NCBI RefSeq assembly: GCF_030867145.1 | Contig: NC_134415.1 | Span: 75,173,300 to 75,237,299 of the forward strand | Reading direction: 5' to 3' | DNA length: 64,000 bases | Source: Opisthocomus hoazin | Taxonomy: Eukaryota; Chordata; Aves; Opisthocomiformes; Opisthocomidae | The notes under the pieces: model-generated | Told to the model about the DNA's origin: nothing | Database searches by the model: none | What the model saw: the letters and a program-made list of their open reading frames with translations, nothing else | Program-made: the position numbers and the translations under genes | Part shown: positions 1-12,300 of the stretch, piece after piece | Numbering within the stretch: the stretch's first letter is position 1 | Layout: each line of letters opens with the position of its first letter

Positions 1-1817
1 CAAAATTTGATCTTACCAAATGCTTGTGACAGCAATAAATCTGTTTTGAAACCTAACCACAGCCGATGATTACAGTTGCCCAATATGACACTGTGATGTC
101 AGAAGGGTGCTCTCGGGTAAAACCTTCGTGCCACTGATGTCAAAGGCAGTAGGACATCACATGAGATTTTTATCCAGACCAGTGAGCGTCTAAAGCCTGA
201 CCAGCGAGTCCCTAAACCTGCAAAGAGTCTTACTGTGCTACTGTTAGGCTTAGGTTTTACAGCTGTGTTGTTTGACTTTGGGCTGCGCTGATCTTGAGAA
301 AGTAACGACATGGGAGTACCTGATGAGTGATCTTGCTGCTGACAGAGAAGCCGTGCACACTGGGAAGCGGGCCATGGCAGCCATACTGTGACACAGCCGC
401 CCCAGGGACTGTCATCAGAGTCTTCCCTGCATTCTCACCACTCCCTGCAAGATTTGATGGAGTGTGGGCTCTTCTGTATGAGTCCTGAAAATACTCGGAC
501 TCATTGTGGATTATTTCTTCTCAGAAAAAAGCAAAAGAAGTTTTCATTCTTCTCATTCCTGCTGAATAACTGGTAAGACCCATTAACAGTGGCACATTAA
601 CGATATTTTTTAACCTTTGACACCAGTGGCTGAGTTCTCAGATAACTGTCAGAAGTAATACTTTTAGTTCTGTATATCCATGCATACCTGGTGATCAGCA
701 GACAAATTAAGTACATAGATTTTACATCTTCTAATTTTTTCCCCTCTTCTATGTTTACAGCCTCCCCTTGATATCTCTGTTCATTGCTGAATTGAAAATA
801 AAAGTCCCCAATATCTCCTTAAAAGCTGTACTGTTTAAAGGCAAATAGAGAACTCCTTCGTGTTAATTCTCTTGACTACGGAGGTTGTAAAATAAGATGG
901 ATTGGACAATACTAAAGTAACTCAAAAGCATTAAACATTGCTGTCAAGCTAGACTGAAATAAAATATTTATACACCACTAAATCACTTCCTGATTATAAA
1001 GCTGCTGCCAAATAGATTCAAATGCTAAAGGACCTGATGCTAAGCAAATTGAAATTTTACTGCGTTATTTATTTGGGCTAGTTAAACCTGTCCACAACCC
1101 ATAAAAATAAAATTTAATAGTGCAGTTGTGTTAAAGAAGTTGATGTTAATGGAATTACGTTGCTATTTTTATGCCATCTTATTGCGCACCTATTTGAAAT
1201 AACAAAATTGACACTTTATATCAGACCAGCCTGCATTTGGCTTAACACACCATCTCTGATAATGGCCAGGACCAACATTCGGATGAACACAAGGGAACCT
1301 GTAAGCAGGGCATTAATGGACACAGTGTGCCCAAGAAATGTTTCTTCTGTGCTCCTTTGACTGGAATTTTGCTTATGGCCTGAAGCCGGAGAGCTTAAGC
1401 GCATTCTAAATGCTTTGTAATGTGTGAATTTAGTGCAGTTGGGAACACTAATATCCACTGGAAAAGCACATTCTTTTTGACCAGACTGAGCTCTTGAAAT
1501 CTTAATATTTTAACAATAATAAACTCTGTGTGGGTTGGTAGAAACATCAGCTTTAAAATTGCTGTCTTTGCTTTTTATTGATCGCTCTATTAATTTTGTG
1601 TTATGGGAGAAGATAAATCTAAGCAGCAGTATAACTTCTCTGTAATCATTCTGTTATATTCTCCTAGCAGGTTCCTCTTATTTGTGTGCTAATTAAACAA
1701 AGTAGTCTCACTGGCAGGGAGAGACGTGAAATGAGCAGATTCACTGGGGGCCACAGATCTAATGAAAACAGCTCTACTTCTATGCTGAGACTGCTAACGA
1801 GTGCTAATTAGTTCCAG
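1..1817. other. Non-coding flank, probable NEPN terminal intron
   Basis: No convincing exon is visible on either strand. Open frames here are short and lack family motifs. The NEPN reading frame to the right appears to stop at a GC-type splice donor, so this stretch is best read as part of NEPN's last intron, with the terminal exon beyond the left edge. It could instead be plain downstream DNA if NEPN ends at the stop near 1,818. Confidence 0.5.
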
Positions 1818-1854
1818 TTATGGCAGTGGGCTTATGGCAGTGGGTTTATGGCAT
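1817..1854. repeat. 14-bp tandem repeat, about 2.7 copies
   Basis: The unit is (g/c/t)TTATGGCAGTGGG, with copies at 1,817-1,830 and 1,831-1,844 and a partial copy to about 1,854. It supplies the last residues and stop of the extended NEPN frame, which argues that the tail is non-coding. Confidence 0.8.
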
Positions 1855-4800
1855 GGATAGACTTCTACCATCACCGGGTCTGAATGGAAGTTTTTTTCCA
1901 GTTGGGCCCTCATTCTCATAACATAAGGAAGGAGAGGGGACACCTGGGAACCAGCTGTCCTCAGATTCACTTGCCTCAGCGGAATAGAAACGAGGAGATT
2001 CTGCTCCAGCGCCAGATTCGAAAGCTGCGCGCACTGCTGAAGAGCTCCTGCCTCAAACACGCTGACAGCGTTGTTGTCAAGGAACAAGTGCTTGAGGTCT
2101 TGTAGTCCTTGGAAGTCTTGCGCGGTCACCCTGCGGATCAGGTTATTGCTGCAGTCGAGTTTCTGCAGTCTGCCGGGCAGCCTGGGTGGCATTGTGTGGA
2201 GCTGGTTCTTGGAGAGCTCCAGTGTTGTTAAGTTAGGAAGAACCTGGGCACCATCTATTGACGTTAGCTGATTTTCTGACAGGAAGAACTCAGACAGGTT
2301 TTCTAGGTGTTTAATGTCTCGAAGTCTTACTGTTTTAAGTTGGTTTTTCTCTAGTTTCAGTGATAGCAGGGATTTAGGTAGGTCAAGAGGCACTTTTGTC
2401 AGAAAGTTGCCGCTTAAACTGAGAAACTGTAGATTTTGGAAAGATGCAAAGAAGTTGGTTGGGAACGAGTTCAGTTTGTTATCAGCCACACTCAGATACT
2501 TCAGCCTAGGAAGCTTAAGTGGTGCAGACACAGATTCCATGTTGTTGCCATCCAGAATCAGACTTTGTAAATTGCAAAGGGAAGAAAACGTGCTGGGAGG
2601 CAGAGTGGCAATCAAGTTGTTCCGAATATCGAGCACCCTTAGTTTCTTCAAACCTTCAAAATCAGATGCATGCATAGTGTGGATGGAGTTATCAGCGAGT
2701 TTTAAAATCTCAAGGCCAGATGGGAGGAAGGTGGGTATTTGCTTTAGCTGATTTTTGTAGAGTTCCAGGGACTTCAAGGTGCTCAGAGCTTTGAAAGTGT
2801 TGTTTTCTATTGATTCTGTGCCACTGCATGACAGCACCAGCTCTTCAAGGGCTGACATTCTCCTGAAGTCAGTAATCTTAAAGAGAAAAAAATAATTCAT
2901 GTGATAGTACACCGTCTGTTTATGGAGCTCCTCACTGGTTACTTCTTCTGGATGCTCTGACAATTGCTCGTATATATTGAGAAACTATAAATTTGGAATG
3001 AGAAACTAAGAGAAATGGTAACAATAGAGGTGTTACTATAGGTACCTGCAGTTTTCCAGTATTTACTTACATTTCTATAAGTTTGTTGTTTAAGTCCGTA
3101 TTGTGTCTGGTTTTGAGCAAACAAACACACATGTTTGAAGAAGGAATATTCCTTTTATTTCTGCCTGGTGGATAGCCTATATAAAATGGAGAGCTAATAT
3201 CACCAGTGGCAGAAATCTCTGCAGAGAGTAGATGGTTATTAATGTTCACTGTGCTCAGCGGAGCTTGCTGGAGCAGTTTTGTGTTCATCATACAGCCATT
3301 TCCATATATCAGCAGTATTGTCACTGCAGCGTGTATTCCCCAGGGGAAGGACACATGGATATCATCACCTCTCCCTGCTAGAAGGTTTTGGCAGGAAACT
3401 AAAACCTGCCACTTCTCTCCTCCCACTCTCTCTCCTTTGCTTTACAGTAAAAAACTCACATATTAAGATGACCAAACCAAAAGTGTCAGATCAGCTTGGT
3501 CTGAAAATCACCTCCGTGGAACAGATTGCTTTTACAGAAACTTAGTTTTTGTTAGTTGGTAATAAACAGATGCTTTGCAGTGGAAAATGGAACTTAGATG
3601 TTGACTGTGACTATAATATATGGGGGCATACTAATTGTTTCGTTATTTTTCTGCTCTGTTGAAACCTGCTTTTTTACCAAGGTTGCCATCTTGTGTCTCA
3701 AGTTAAGAAGCAAACTAAAGTGAATCTGGCAGTTTCCTCCAAGCCAAGATATGAGGAAGCGTGCAATGAGGGTGGACCTGGGAGGTCTCTGAGCATACCA
3801 GTTGCTTAAACAATAGTTCTCTGAAATTATCAGAGATGCTGCCTTTTGGCCTAGGTGCTCGATTTTTTAAAATTCATTCATTCACATGGGAATCACAGAA
3901 AGCTCAGAGCAAGAAGAGCAGGTGTTCTGCATGGTAGAGGTGGGAAGGAGCATCCTCATCTGTTTTCCCTTCCCATGTCCCAGAAACATCTTACTACAGG
4001 TCTTGGGAGTACCACAGAATCACACAGAATCACAGAATCACAGAATGTTCAGGGTTGGAACGGACCTCTGTGGGTCATCTAGTCCAACCCCCCTGCCGAA
4101 GCAGGGTCACCTACAGCAGACTGCACAGGACCTTGTCCGAGCGGGTTTTGAATATCTCCAGAGAAGGAGACTTCACAACCTCCCTGGCAACCTGTTCCAG
4201 TGCTCTGTCACCCTCAGAGGGAAGAAGTTCTTCCTCACGTTCAGACGGAACTTACTGTGCTTCAGTTTGTGCCCATTGCCCCTTGTCCTGTCGCTGGGCA
4301 CCACTGAAAATAGTCTGGCCCCATCCTCCTGACACCCCCCCTTAAGATATTCATCGGCATTTATAAGGTCCCCTCAGCCTTCTCTTCTTCAGGCTAAACA
4401 AGCCCAGGTCCCTCAGCCTTTCCTCGTAGGAGAGATGCTCCCGTCCCCTCCTCATCCTCATAGCCCTCCGCTGGACTCTCTCCAGTAGTTCCTCGTCTTT
4501 CTTGAACTGGGGAGCCCAGAACTGGACACAGTACTCCAGATGGAGCCTCACTAGGGCAGAGTAGAGGGGGAGGAGAACCTCCCTCGACCTAGTGGCCACA
4601 CTCCTCCTAATGCACCCCAGGATCCCATTAGCTTTCTTGGCAGCCAGGGCACACTGCTGGCTCATGGTCAAACTGTTGTCCACCAGCACACCCAGGTCCC
4701 TCTCCACAGAGCTGCTGTCCAGCAGGTCCACCCCAAGCCTGTACTGATGCATGGGATTGTTCCTCCCCAGGTGCAGGACCCTGCACTTGCTCTTGTTGAA

Positions 4801-7800
4801 CCTCATCAGGTTCCTCTCTGCCCAACTCTCCAGCCTGTGCAGGTCATGCTGAATGGCAGCACAGCCTTCTGGTGTATCTACCACACCTCCCAGTTTGGTT
4901 CATCAGCAAACTTGCTGAGGGCACACTCTAACTCTTCATCCAGGTCGTTGATGAAGAAGTTGAACAAGGCTGGGCCAAGTACTGACCCTTGGGGGACACC
5001 ACTGTTACCGGCCTCCAACTAGACTCAGCACCGCTGATGACAACCCTCTGAGCTCTGCCATTCAGCCAGTTCTCAGTCCACCTCACTGACCACTCATCCA
5101 GCCCACACTTCCTGAGCTTGCCTAGGAGGATGTTATGGGAGACAGTGTCGAAAGCCTTGCTGAAGTCGAGGTAGACAACATCCACTGCTGTCCCCTCATC
5201 TACCCAGCCAGTCACACCATCGTAGAAAGCTATCAGATTGGTCAAGCATGATTTCCCTTTGGTGAATCCGTGTTTACTACTCCTGATAACCTTCTTTTCC
5301 TCCACTTGCTTGATGATGACCTCTAGAATGAGCTGCTCCATCATCTTTCCCAGGCTTAGGAGCTACCCGCACATTTTACTCTCATTGAGAGAAGCTATAA
5401 CGCGTGTTCTGTAGCGTAACCCCTCATCCCCGTCAGGAACATACATGGAAGGCAGTACGAGTCCTTTTGCAGCACACGTACTGGGTAGTAATTCTGTTCT
5501 ATGATCCAGATTGAATACATTTGGCTATCATGCTTGTGTGTGTGAAATCAGCTTATAAAGGTCACTGTTAAAAGATTCCTTCCAGCTTCATTTGTCCAAC
5601 TCCTGCATGTTTTAGGGTTGTATCTCTTTGTCTACAAACTCTGCATTGTAACTTCTGTTAAAATTAGAGCCCACACAGCTGTGAAAGACGAGTCAGATTT
5701 TGTTTTGCTTTGGTATCCTTAGTTGTCACTAGCTTTATTCTGTCTTGTAAAGTCATTTCTAAGCATTACAAGATTTGATGCAGTTAGTGAGGAAGTACAG
5801 ATGTGGAACCTCTATTGATGCAGGTTTCTCCATCAATTACATTTAAGTTCAATGAGGGAAAAAAACATATTCTCAACAGTAAATAACAAAGTTATCCATT
5901 TTCTATTTTTTGTATAAATGCTGTTTTGTAATACATATTTATTGCTATATAGCAATTACAGAATTACATGTCCAGTTTTGGTCATGATTAGGAAGCTCAT
6001 CTTGCAAAGCTGTATCTTGTGAAGTCCCATAGGAATGAACTGCATTGCTCAAGAGCAGAAAAGCGTAGTCATATGTCAGTGATAAAACAGTCTTAAGGAA
6101 ACTGAAACTAATGTGAACCTTCATAAGTTCAACAGGTTTTCTCCTGTAAGTTCAAAGGCTTTTCTTCAGTTGATTGCTGTATGTCTCTAAGAAGCTTAAT
6201 TTTCATCTTACTAAGTGACAGAGAGCGAGATGAAGGGCAATGTACAGACATTCATGCTGTAATGATGTTAGGCTTCTCAATGTGGCTTATTATAATTTCT
6301 ATTTTCCACCTATTTGGTATGCTTTGCTAGGCTTTGTGACCATGCTGTTTTGAGACTTAAACATTTATCTGTGCTGTTACAAACCACCCAGTCTTTCTAA
6401 TATGAATCAAGAGATATTTGAAAGCCTATCACCTCTCTTTTTGCTATGAAGTGATATTTTATTCTCTAACTGGACTGTCTATAAAGCGATAACAATATAG
6501 TTTTACATTTTAAAAAGTAGATCTCCTGAACATGGGTCTAAGATACTGTTATTTTAATAGAAACGTTTTAATAATGTTGTCATTTTTTTAATTATTTTTT
6601 TTTCTTTTAGAATTTTTGTGAACTGGGATTTGTTATAAGCAGTTTCTTAAACCAGCCCCCTATTGTGGGGGCCAGATAAACAATTTTCTCTTAGCACATA
6701 AAACCCCATGTGTTAATATAGTTAGAAAGAAACTAAATCTTAAAGTGAGAGTAAACAGATTATCGCTGGTCTTCAAATCAAGGAAGAGGCAGAAAGTATT
6801 GAAAAAAGATGCTAAAACTAATCTAGTTTTGTTATTATGAAGTTTGTTTATAGCAAACCCCACTTCGTAAAAATACCAAAAGCAAAAATCGCAGCCAGTG
6901 TTTTCAGTGATGATCAACCTTGTCAGAACAAATACAATGTTGATTTGGGTAAAAACGATCTATTTTCATGTTTTTCATCCAAACATACCGTATTTAGCGT
7001 ACAAACATATCTTCTTTTCTTTCTCATTTCTTTACAATTTTAATAATAACCAATGCAAAGTAATGTCCAAAAGTAATTGGTGCTTAGTTTGAAACAATAT
7101 TTGTTTATTCTTCTGAGGCAGCTGATTGCCAAACCGTAGTATATATGAATGCTTACACATAAAAGTCTCTTGGAGGTCTGCTGTGGGAAGTCTAGGCTCC
7201 CATTCAACTTTTTTTTTGAAAATATGTTATTATCTCTAACCTTAGGTAAATGAAGGAATTAAAAAAAAAAGAGAAAGAACCCCCCCCCAACCCCTACAGA
7301 GTTCTTTTAGTGCTTCCAGACATGTATGTTACAAGCAGAAATCAAAACCTGTTTCTACAAGCACTGTGATAAGTGCCAGTGGAATTGCTCAGCTGTGTAA
7401 AGTTAAGCATACGTATTTATGATGTCAAGACCTCAGAAGCATAATTTGTTGCACAAAAAGAAAAAGTGAAAAATATATTCACAGACCCAGTCTAATCTTA
7501 AGGAAAGAATCTACATAGCCACAGGCAGATAGCATCAAAGGACCTATCTCCTTTCAGTGCAAAGTAGAAGTAAGGCATCTGATTGCTCCGTTGAATTTAT
7601 GTGTAAAGTGAAAAACTCTCTCCTCAGATGGTTTCATGCACCATTTGTTCTGAACAGTCATAAAACATTTATTCCACTACTCTATTCACTTCTATCCAAC
7701 ATTTAAATGCTTTATAACACCTGTCTTTTACTCCAGTCACAACCTAAGGCCACTTTACTAGTAACTGGGGAGTAGCTGACAGGTATGGGCAACTAGCCTA

Positions 7801-9247
7801 AGAAAGGAAAATAGGTCATCTTCCTTACCTTGGAAAGAAAATAATCAGTGTCTTTTTTCACAGAAAATGCATCTGCTAGTAAAGAATTTGTTTGACAGAT
7901 CTTTTGTTTAACTAGAGCATATCAACATAGCTAAATCACACTAATGACTCTTGTAGGTATGGGAGCTAAAACAAGAAAACCAGAGATAGTAGCAGCGGCT
8001 GAAAGAGAAATAAACTGTTTCTCGGAGTTAAATTGTAAAATTACTATTTCTCAGTGGGCAACAGGTATTCCAGATGCTGCTCTAAGCTGCCTTCCAGCCT
8101 ATTTAATTCAATCCTGAGCACAGAATGAAAGATGCATTTCAGAGCAGTTAAAGTTATATTCTTTGTAAGATGACAAACATACTTAAGAGAAAATGTATCT
8201 CTTTTGAATTGAACATTTCTTATTATTTGTAGTAAATTGATACACAGCAAGCATGAATAATACAGGTGTTTGTATTTCCCTTGTGTCTATCTATAGAAGT
8301 TGAATTTATTAAATAAAAACATTTCAGGGTAGGAAACAGAGAAGCGCCGTTCCAGAGTGCAATGCAAAATGAGCATAAACTGATCATGCCTTTAATAATG
8401 TGATCCAGTGATGCCTCAAGAAACCCAGAACAAACTTTTTTAATAACACAAGTAGCTGGCAGCTTCAGTTAGAAGCTGCTATTGTTTGTATGGGTTATTA
8501 GGTAGGCCTAGCATTGCTTTTAGAAACATCTCATGCTCTGCCTTGGACTCTAACTTACTCCTTCTGCCATTTCTAGTAGCAGTTGTACCTGGCACTTGCA
8601 ACTCCAGAGGGGCAAAAAAACTTCAGTTATTTCATTCATTAGGGAAATGATCCGAGCTAGATAAAACCTTTCCATTTACTGTGAAAAAAGTGTTATATTG
8701 CATTAAAAGTAGCAAAATATTTTAATGAGTTTAAAAGCCAGTGGTTATTTGACCATATAACAAACAAGTCAACATTTGGCTCCTAGTTGTAAATTACTAT
8801 TTTTTGAGTTGCATGCAAAATATCACTATGGCAGTGTGAACTAGTGCTCGGAGACTGCGGGATAATGAAAACATTATAGGAATATATTTACATATCTTTC
8901 AAAAGTAAGTAAATATAAAACCAGATCTGGCAGCATTTAATCAGTTTTTAGAACGTGGAATAAGATTCTCCCTTCACTTGAAAGCCACCACCATCTGGGA
9001 AACACAGCTTTTGGTTACAGCGCACTACAGGAAGTATTTTCACTGGATTTTTTCCTACCTGGAGTTGTTTAATTTTGCTGTGACTGATGTAGAGTCTCCT
9101 GGTGGTGGAAGGAATCTCTCTGGGGATCTCCATAGCTCTGTAGCATTGCACTGACTGGGCAGGGTCACAGCTGCATCTTCTGGGGCAAGTGGTACTTAGA
9201 CCACCATGAAAAGAAAAGACAGCGACTAAAAGGTAAGATAAATACAT
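1818..9247 (-). CDS. NEPN: Nephrocan (NEPN), two exons visible, probably 3'-incomplete
   Basis: This is a secreted small leucine-rich proteoglycan-family protein that acts in the extracellular matrix. Two exons join in phase: 9,059-9,247 (63 codons) and 2,876 down to about 1,975, or to the in-frame stop at 1,818. The join gives a continuous repeat, [12 protein letters not shown] followed by ITDFRRM. Residues 1-20 are a signal peptide. They are followed by the N-terminal cysteine cluster [15 protein letters not shown] (spacing CX3CXCX7C) and then about 14 LRRs of the LxxLxLxxNxL type. N-glycosylation sequons NNT, NLS and NLT are present. The C-terminal two-cysteine 'ear' repeat usual in SLRPs is absent, and the last ~40 codons before the stop do not look like LRR, so a further exon is expected. 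The assignment to nephrocan rests on the LRR architecture plus its position next to GOPC. Another SLRP or LRR protein is possible but less likely. Confidence 0.82.
1975..2876 (-). CDS. NEPN: NEPN coding exon 2 (leucine-rich repeats)
   Basis: The acceptor tttctctttaag ends at 2,877 and the exon opens with [13 protein letters not shown] in phase 0. It carries roughly 13 LRRs of 21-24 residues with intact leucine and asparagine positions and no internal stops, so the copy looks functional. LRR spacing breaks off after the sequence SIPLR. At that point the bases AG|GCAAGT form a good GC-type donor, at 1,974-1,973. The frame stays open to a stop at 1,818-1,820, but that tail holds a single cysteine and ends in a 14-bp tandem repeat, so I read it as intron. 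The alternative is a genuine 415-aa protein ending at 1,818. Confidence 0.75.
2877..9058 (-). other. NEPN: NEPN intron 1
   Basis: This is a 6.2-kb intron between the signal-peptide exon and the LRR exon, with canonical GT donor and AG acceptor. Apart from the CR1 copy at 4,013-5,355 it is AT-rich single-copy sequence with no exon I can support. Short open frames at 3,067-3,545 on both strands have no LRR or other recognisable motif. Confidence 0.75.
4013..5355 (-). mobile_element. CR1 LINE, 5'-truncated, broken reverse transcriptase
   Basis: On the minus strand this is the 3' part of a CR1 retrotransposon, and its terminal CACAGAAT-type 8-bp repeats lie at 4,013-4,046. Two pieces of the ORF2 reverse transcriptase are readable. 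Positions 5,344-4,928 contain KGKSCLTNL and the RT motif [13 protein letters not shown]. Positions 4,884-4,351 contain the thumb and C-terminal region ([39 protein letters not shown]). The pieces are out of register around the FADD catalytic box near 4,900, where bases are missing. There is no endonuclease domain because the 5' end is lost. The copy is dead and lies in the same orientation as its host gene NEPN. Confidence 0.93.
9059..9247 (-). CDS. NEPN: NEPN coding exon 1 (signal peptide and Cys cluster)
   Basis: The start ATG is at 9,247-9,245, with A at -3. The exon encodes [11 protein letters not shown] (hydrophobic signal core), the cysteine-rich N-cap and the first half-repeat. It ends CCAG followed by the donor gtagga at 9,058, in phase 0. 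The exon is 63 codons. The frame continues as VGKNPVK and further into the intron, but those residues are not LRR-like, which supports the splice. Confidence 0.85.
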
Positions 9248-9311
9248 CTTCCAAAACAGGAGCTCTGAAATTGTCTCGGCAACATACAGCTTGAATTAAG
9301 CACCAAAGTCC

Positions 9312-9318
9312 TTTTATA
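9312..9318 (-). promoter_or_regulatory. NEPN: TATA box of NEPN
   Basis: The minus strand reads TATAAAAGG, a near-perfect TATA box, 65 bp upstream of the NEPN start codon. A start site about 30 bp downstream, near 9,285, would give a short 5' UTR of about 38 nt inside the first coding exon. There is no CpG island here, in contrast to GOPC, which fits a tissue-restricted gene. Confidence 0.6.
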
Positions 9319-12300
9319 CCATGAAGTCTGATAAAAGGATATTATGACTGTGTATTTTATCCTGGTGAAAAAACAGCAAAAACAATACCGTAATTTGCCT
9401 GGGTTAAAATGTTGGCAGGCATTACAAAGAGTGAGAAACTTAAACAGTGATAAGGTGCCTTTGCATTTGTAGGTATGCGAAATTAGTGTTATTTATTACC
9501 TGACATCTAATCTGCAAACATCCATATTATCTCCAGTTTCCTAGTTTTGTTAAATGTGACACCAGAGAATTAGTGGAGAAAAGATAAAGAGCTGTTTTAT
9601 AGCGGGGCTGTAAAACCTTTGTCTCTTCTGTGGCCCAGTATCAGAAACAGTAAAAACACAACTACAGCCAACACTGCAGCTTTTGCACTCTTCCTTTTGC
9701 ATTATTCAGACCCCCCAAAACAACCCAAACTCAGGCAGCTATTATTTTAAAGGTAAAACATTCTGTTTACTTTCTGAATATCTGTGGTGCAGCTGAGTGC
9801 TGCTGGTTGGTACACATTTATTAAAGATTGGACAAAAATCGAAGTTACCTGTGTTTGTGTAATTCCCATAAATCAAAGTTTAATTGTTCTTGTATCTTAA
9901 AATTACAAATGTGAAATGCTTGAAAGCATTTAGTGTAAATCAAGTGGTAGATGATCAGTAAGACCTGTTTAACCCATAACAGATGGAGAACTCTAAGGTT
10001 CCCCTCAGTTTTCTCGCCACTTATTAGTGCTTCTCTCACGTATGTACAAGCTGTGCCAGCGAGAGGTATAAAGTTTTGGAAGGCTTACAGTTTGGCTCGT
10101 GATTATTCTAGGAAATCTCTATGCATTGTTTTTTCCTTTGTACTCAGCAATTTACATGGTACAAAGCAGTCTACTTTGGAAACCTTTGCATCTTATCATA
10201 CTGATCTGCTCTGCACTGTTAGCTGCTTCCTCCCGTCCTCTCCGCCAGGTCTTCAGTAGCAGCTAATCCTACTCCTCGAACGCAGAACTAGGCCAGTCAT
10301 TTTTCCAAGCAGAAGATGACGTCAAGCTGATTTGACATACAGATAATTGAACTGGGGACTGTCCTCGATGGACATGCCTGTTGGATGCAGCTGGGTTTAC
10401 ACTGGGCAATGGCCATATCCCCTCCTGGAAATCCTTCTGTCTCCTTAATCCCTTACGCTGCGAGTACAGAACTGCAACCCAGCATCTGACAAACCAAACA
10501 GCAAGAGCAGAAGCTTGTTCCTAAAGCAGCCTGTCGAATTGGCATGTCTAACAAGCTATGCAGAGAAATCTTGCCTTACTTATGCCGTAGTGATCAATTG
10601 AGCAAAAATGAGTGGGTAAGCAGGATTAGCAATGGTGCTTTAAAACAAATACTGATGTACGATTTGGTACCTGGTTTGTGGGTTTGGGTTTTTTTTTCCT
10701 CAGACAGTCAAAGTACACAGACAAAAGTGTAAAACCTTTCTGCATATTGACAGCTACTTGTGGTATATTTTAGCATGCCCTGGAACAGCCTTTGATCCCA
10801 TTTTTCCACTGACTTGTGTTTAAATGCTGAGGTCACTAAGACAATAATGCTTAGGATCTTACGTAGGTATTTGTATTCCTCAAAAACGTCATCAAAGAGC
10901 AAATGCTTTTTGCTCAAGGAGGCTCAAAAGAAATGCAGATCAAACCCTAAGGTTTGCAGTTTAGAGCCCTAGAGTACTGCAGAGTCAGTCTGAGAATCCC
11001 TGTAAGTGGGAACCATATATTGCATCCTTCCCTGTTTTGTAAGTTGTAAGTCACTCAGCTGATGTTAGAATTTACAGCCGTAGTTACAAGGTAGCGCCAC
11101 AGTAAGGTGCAATATTCTTGGCTCTTCACATTTTTTAGTATATCTATATCCTTGGTCTTTTCAAACTAATGCAAGGAAACTTTATTGGTTTAATTGTTCA
11201 TTTATGTGATACTAACAATAACAATTTGATCAAGAATGATACTATGTATCCATTAATTTTGGATCTATGTCTGCTTTCAGCAGCTAGGTATTTTAAAGTG
11301 ATAGCTGTGAAAGACGATCCTATTAAATCTGTTCTGTACAAATTCTGACACGTGTGCACCAGAGCTGATGCCTCTGCTTTTGCACAGAACTATGACCTGT
11401 CGGCTTTTCATTGATTCTAGGCAACCTGATGGCAACAGAACTGACGAAGAGTCACAGGGCTGTACGAGCGTAAACCTAGTGGGAAGATGTGAGCTACGTG
11501 AAAAAAACTGTGAATAAACATTCCAGGATCTCCGCTGTGGGAGCAGCAGTGCTGGCCTGTGAGTCGCACAGCTTTGTACGGGGGGTGTTAAGAAAGTCAG
11601 TCACTGGTGGCTGTTTCCTGCCAGCAGGTTTTATGTAAACTCTCCACACCTTTTGAGGGGGATTCCTGTGCGGGACTAATGGCATGATATTCCCCTCCAT
11701 CATTTCTCTGTCAGAAAGAATGAAAGATAGCACCCGTAACCTGCCCGTGTGAGAACTTGCAGGGTCACTCTGCATGGTGTGTGCTTTGACCAAAAGTAAA
11801 CACTTCAGATCAAAACCTGCTAAACCCAAAGTCCGTGTCAGACTCTTGTGCTGTTGGCATTTAATATGGACATTGGTTATAGAATATCATGGCAAAGTAG
11901 TAAAATATATGGGACAAATTTGAATAAAATATAATCTTGAGTTGATGGAAGTTAGAAAATCTTTCAGGATTGCCGCTTTTATTTCAGATCTGAAGAAGGG
12001 CTCATATGACTGTAAAATTTGGGCATTTTCCCAAATATATCAATTAGTCTAATAAAAATATGATCTTTTTATACAAGCCTTGCCTTATGCAAGATTTTAG
12101 CATCTACAGTGGGAATGTTTGGGTCTTTTCTTTCTTCACCAGTGTGTCAGGTTTGACAAAAGCACACAGATGTGTGTCAAGACATAGTTTTTTAACTTCA
12201 GATAACATTTAGAAAATCACATAAATGAAGATGACGTTAAAATCAGAAGAATGAATCTGCAAAGCTCTAGTTATGGAGCATTTAGAAATGCCTGAGTTAA

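Noticed and set aside
99-311. Minus-strand segment with ttgcag followed by a weakly LRR-like 'SLVRL' reading, considered as NEPN exon 3
   Set aside because: The phase required by the GC donor meets a stop after about nine codons, and the LRR resemblance is too weak.
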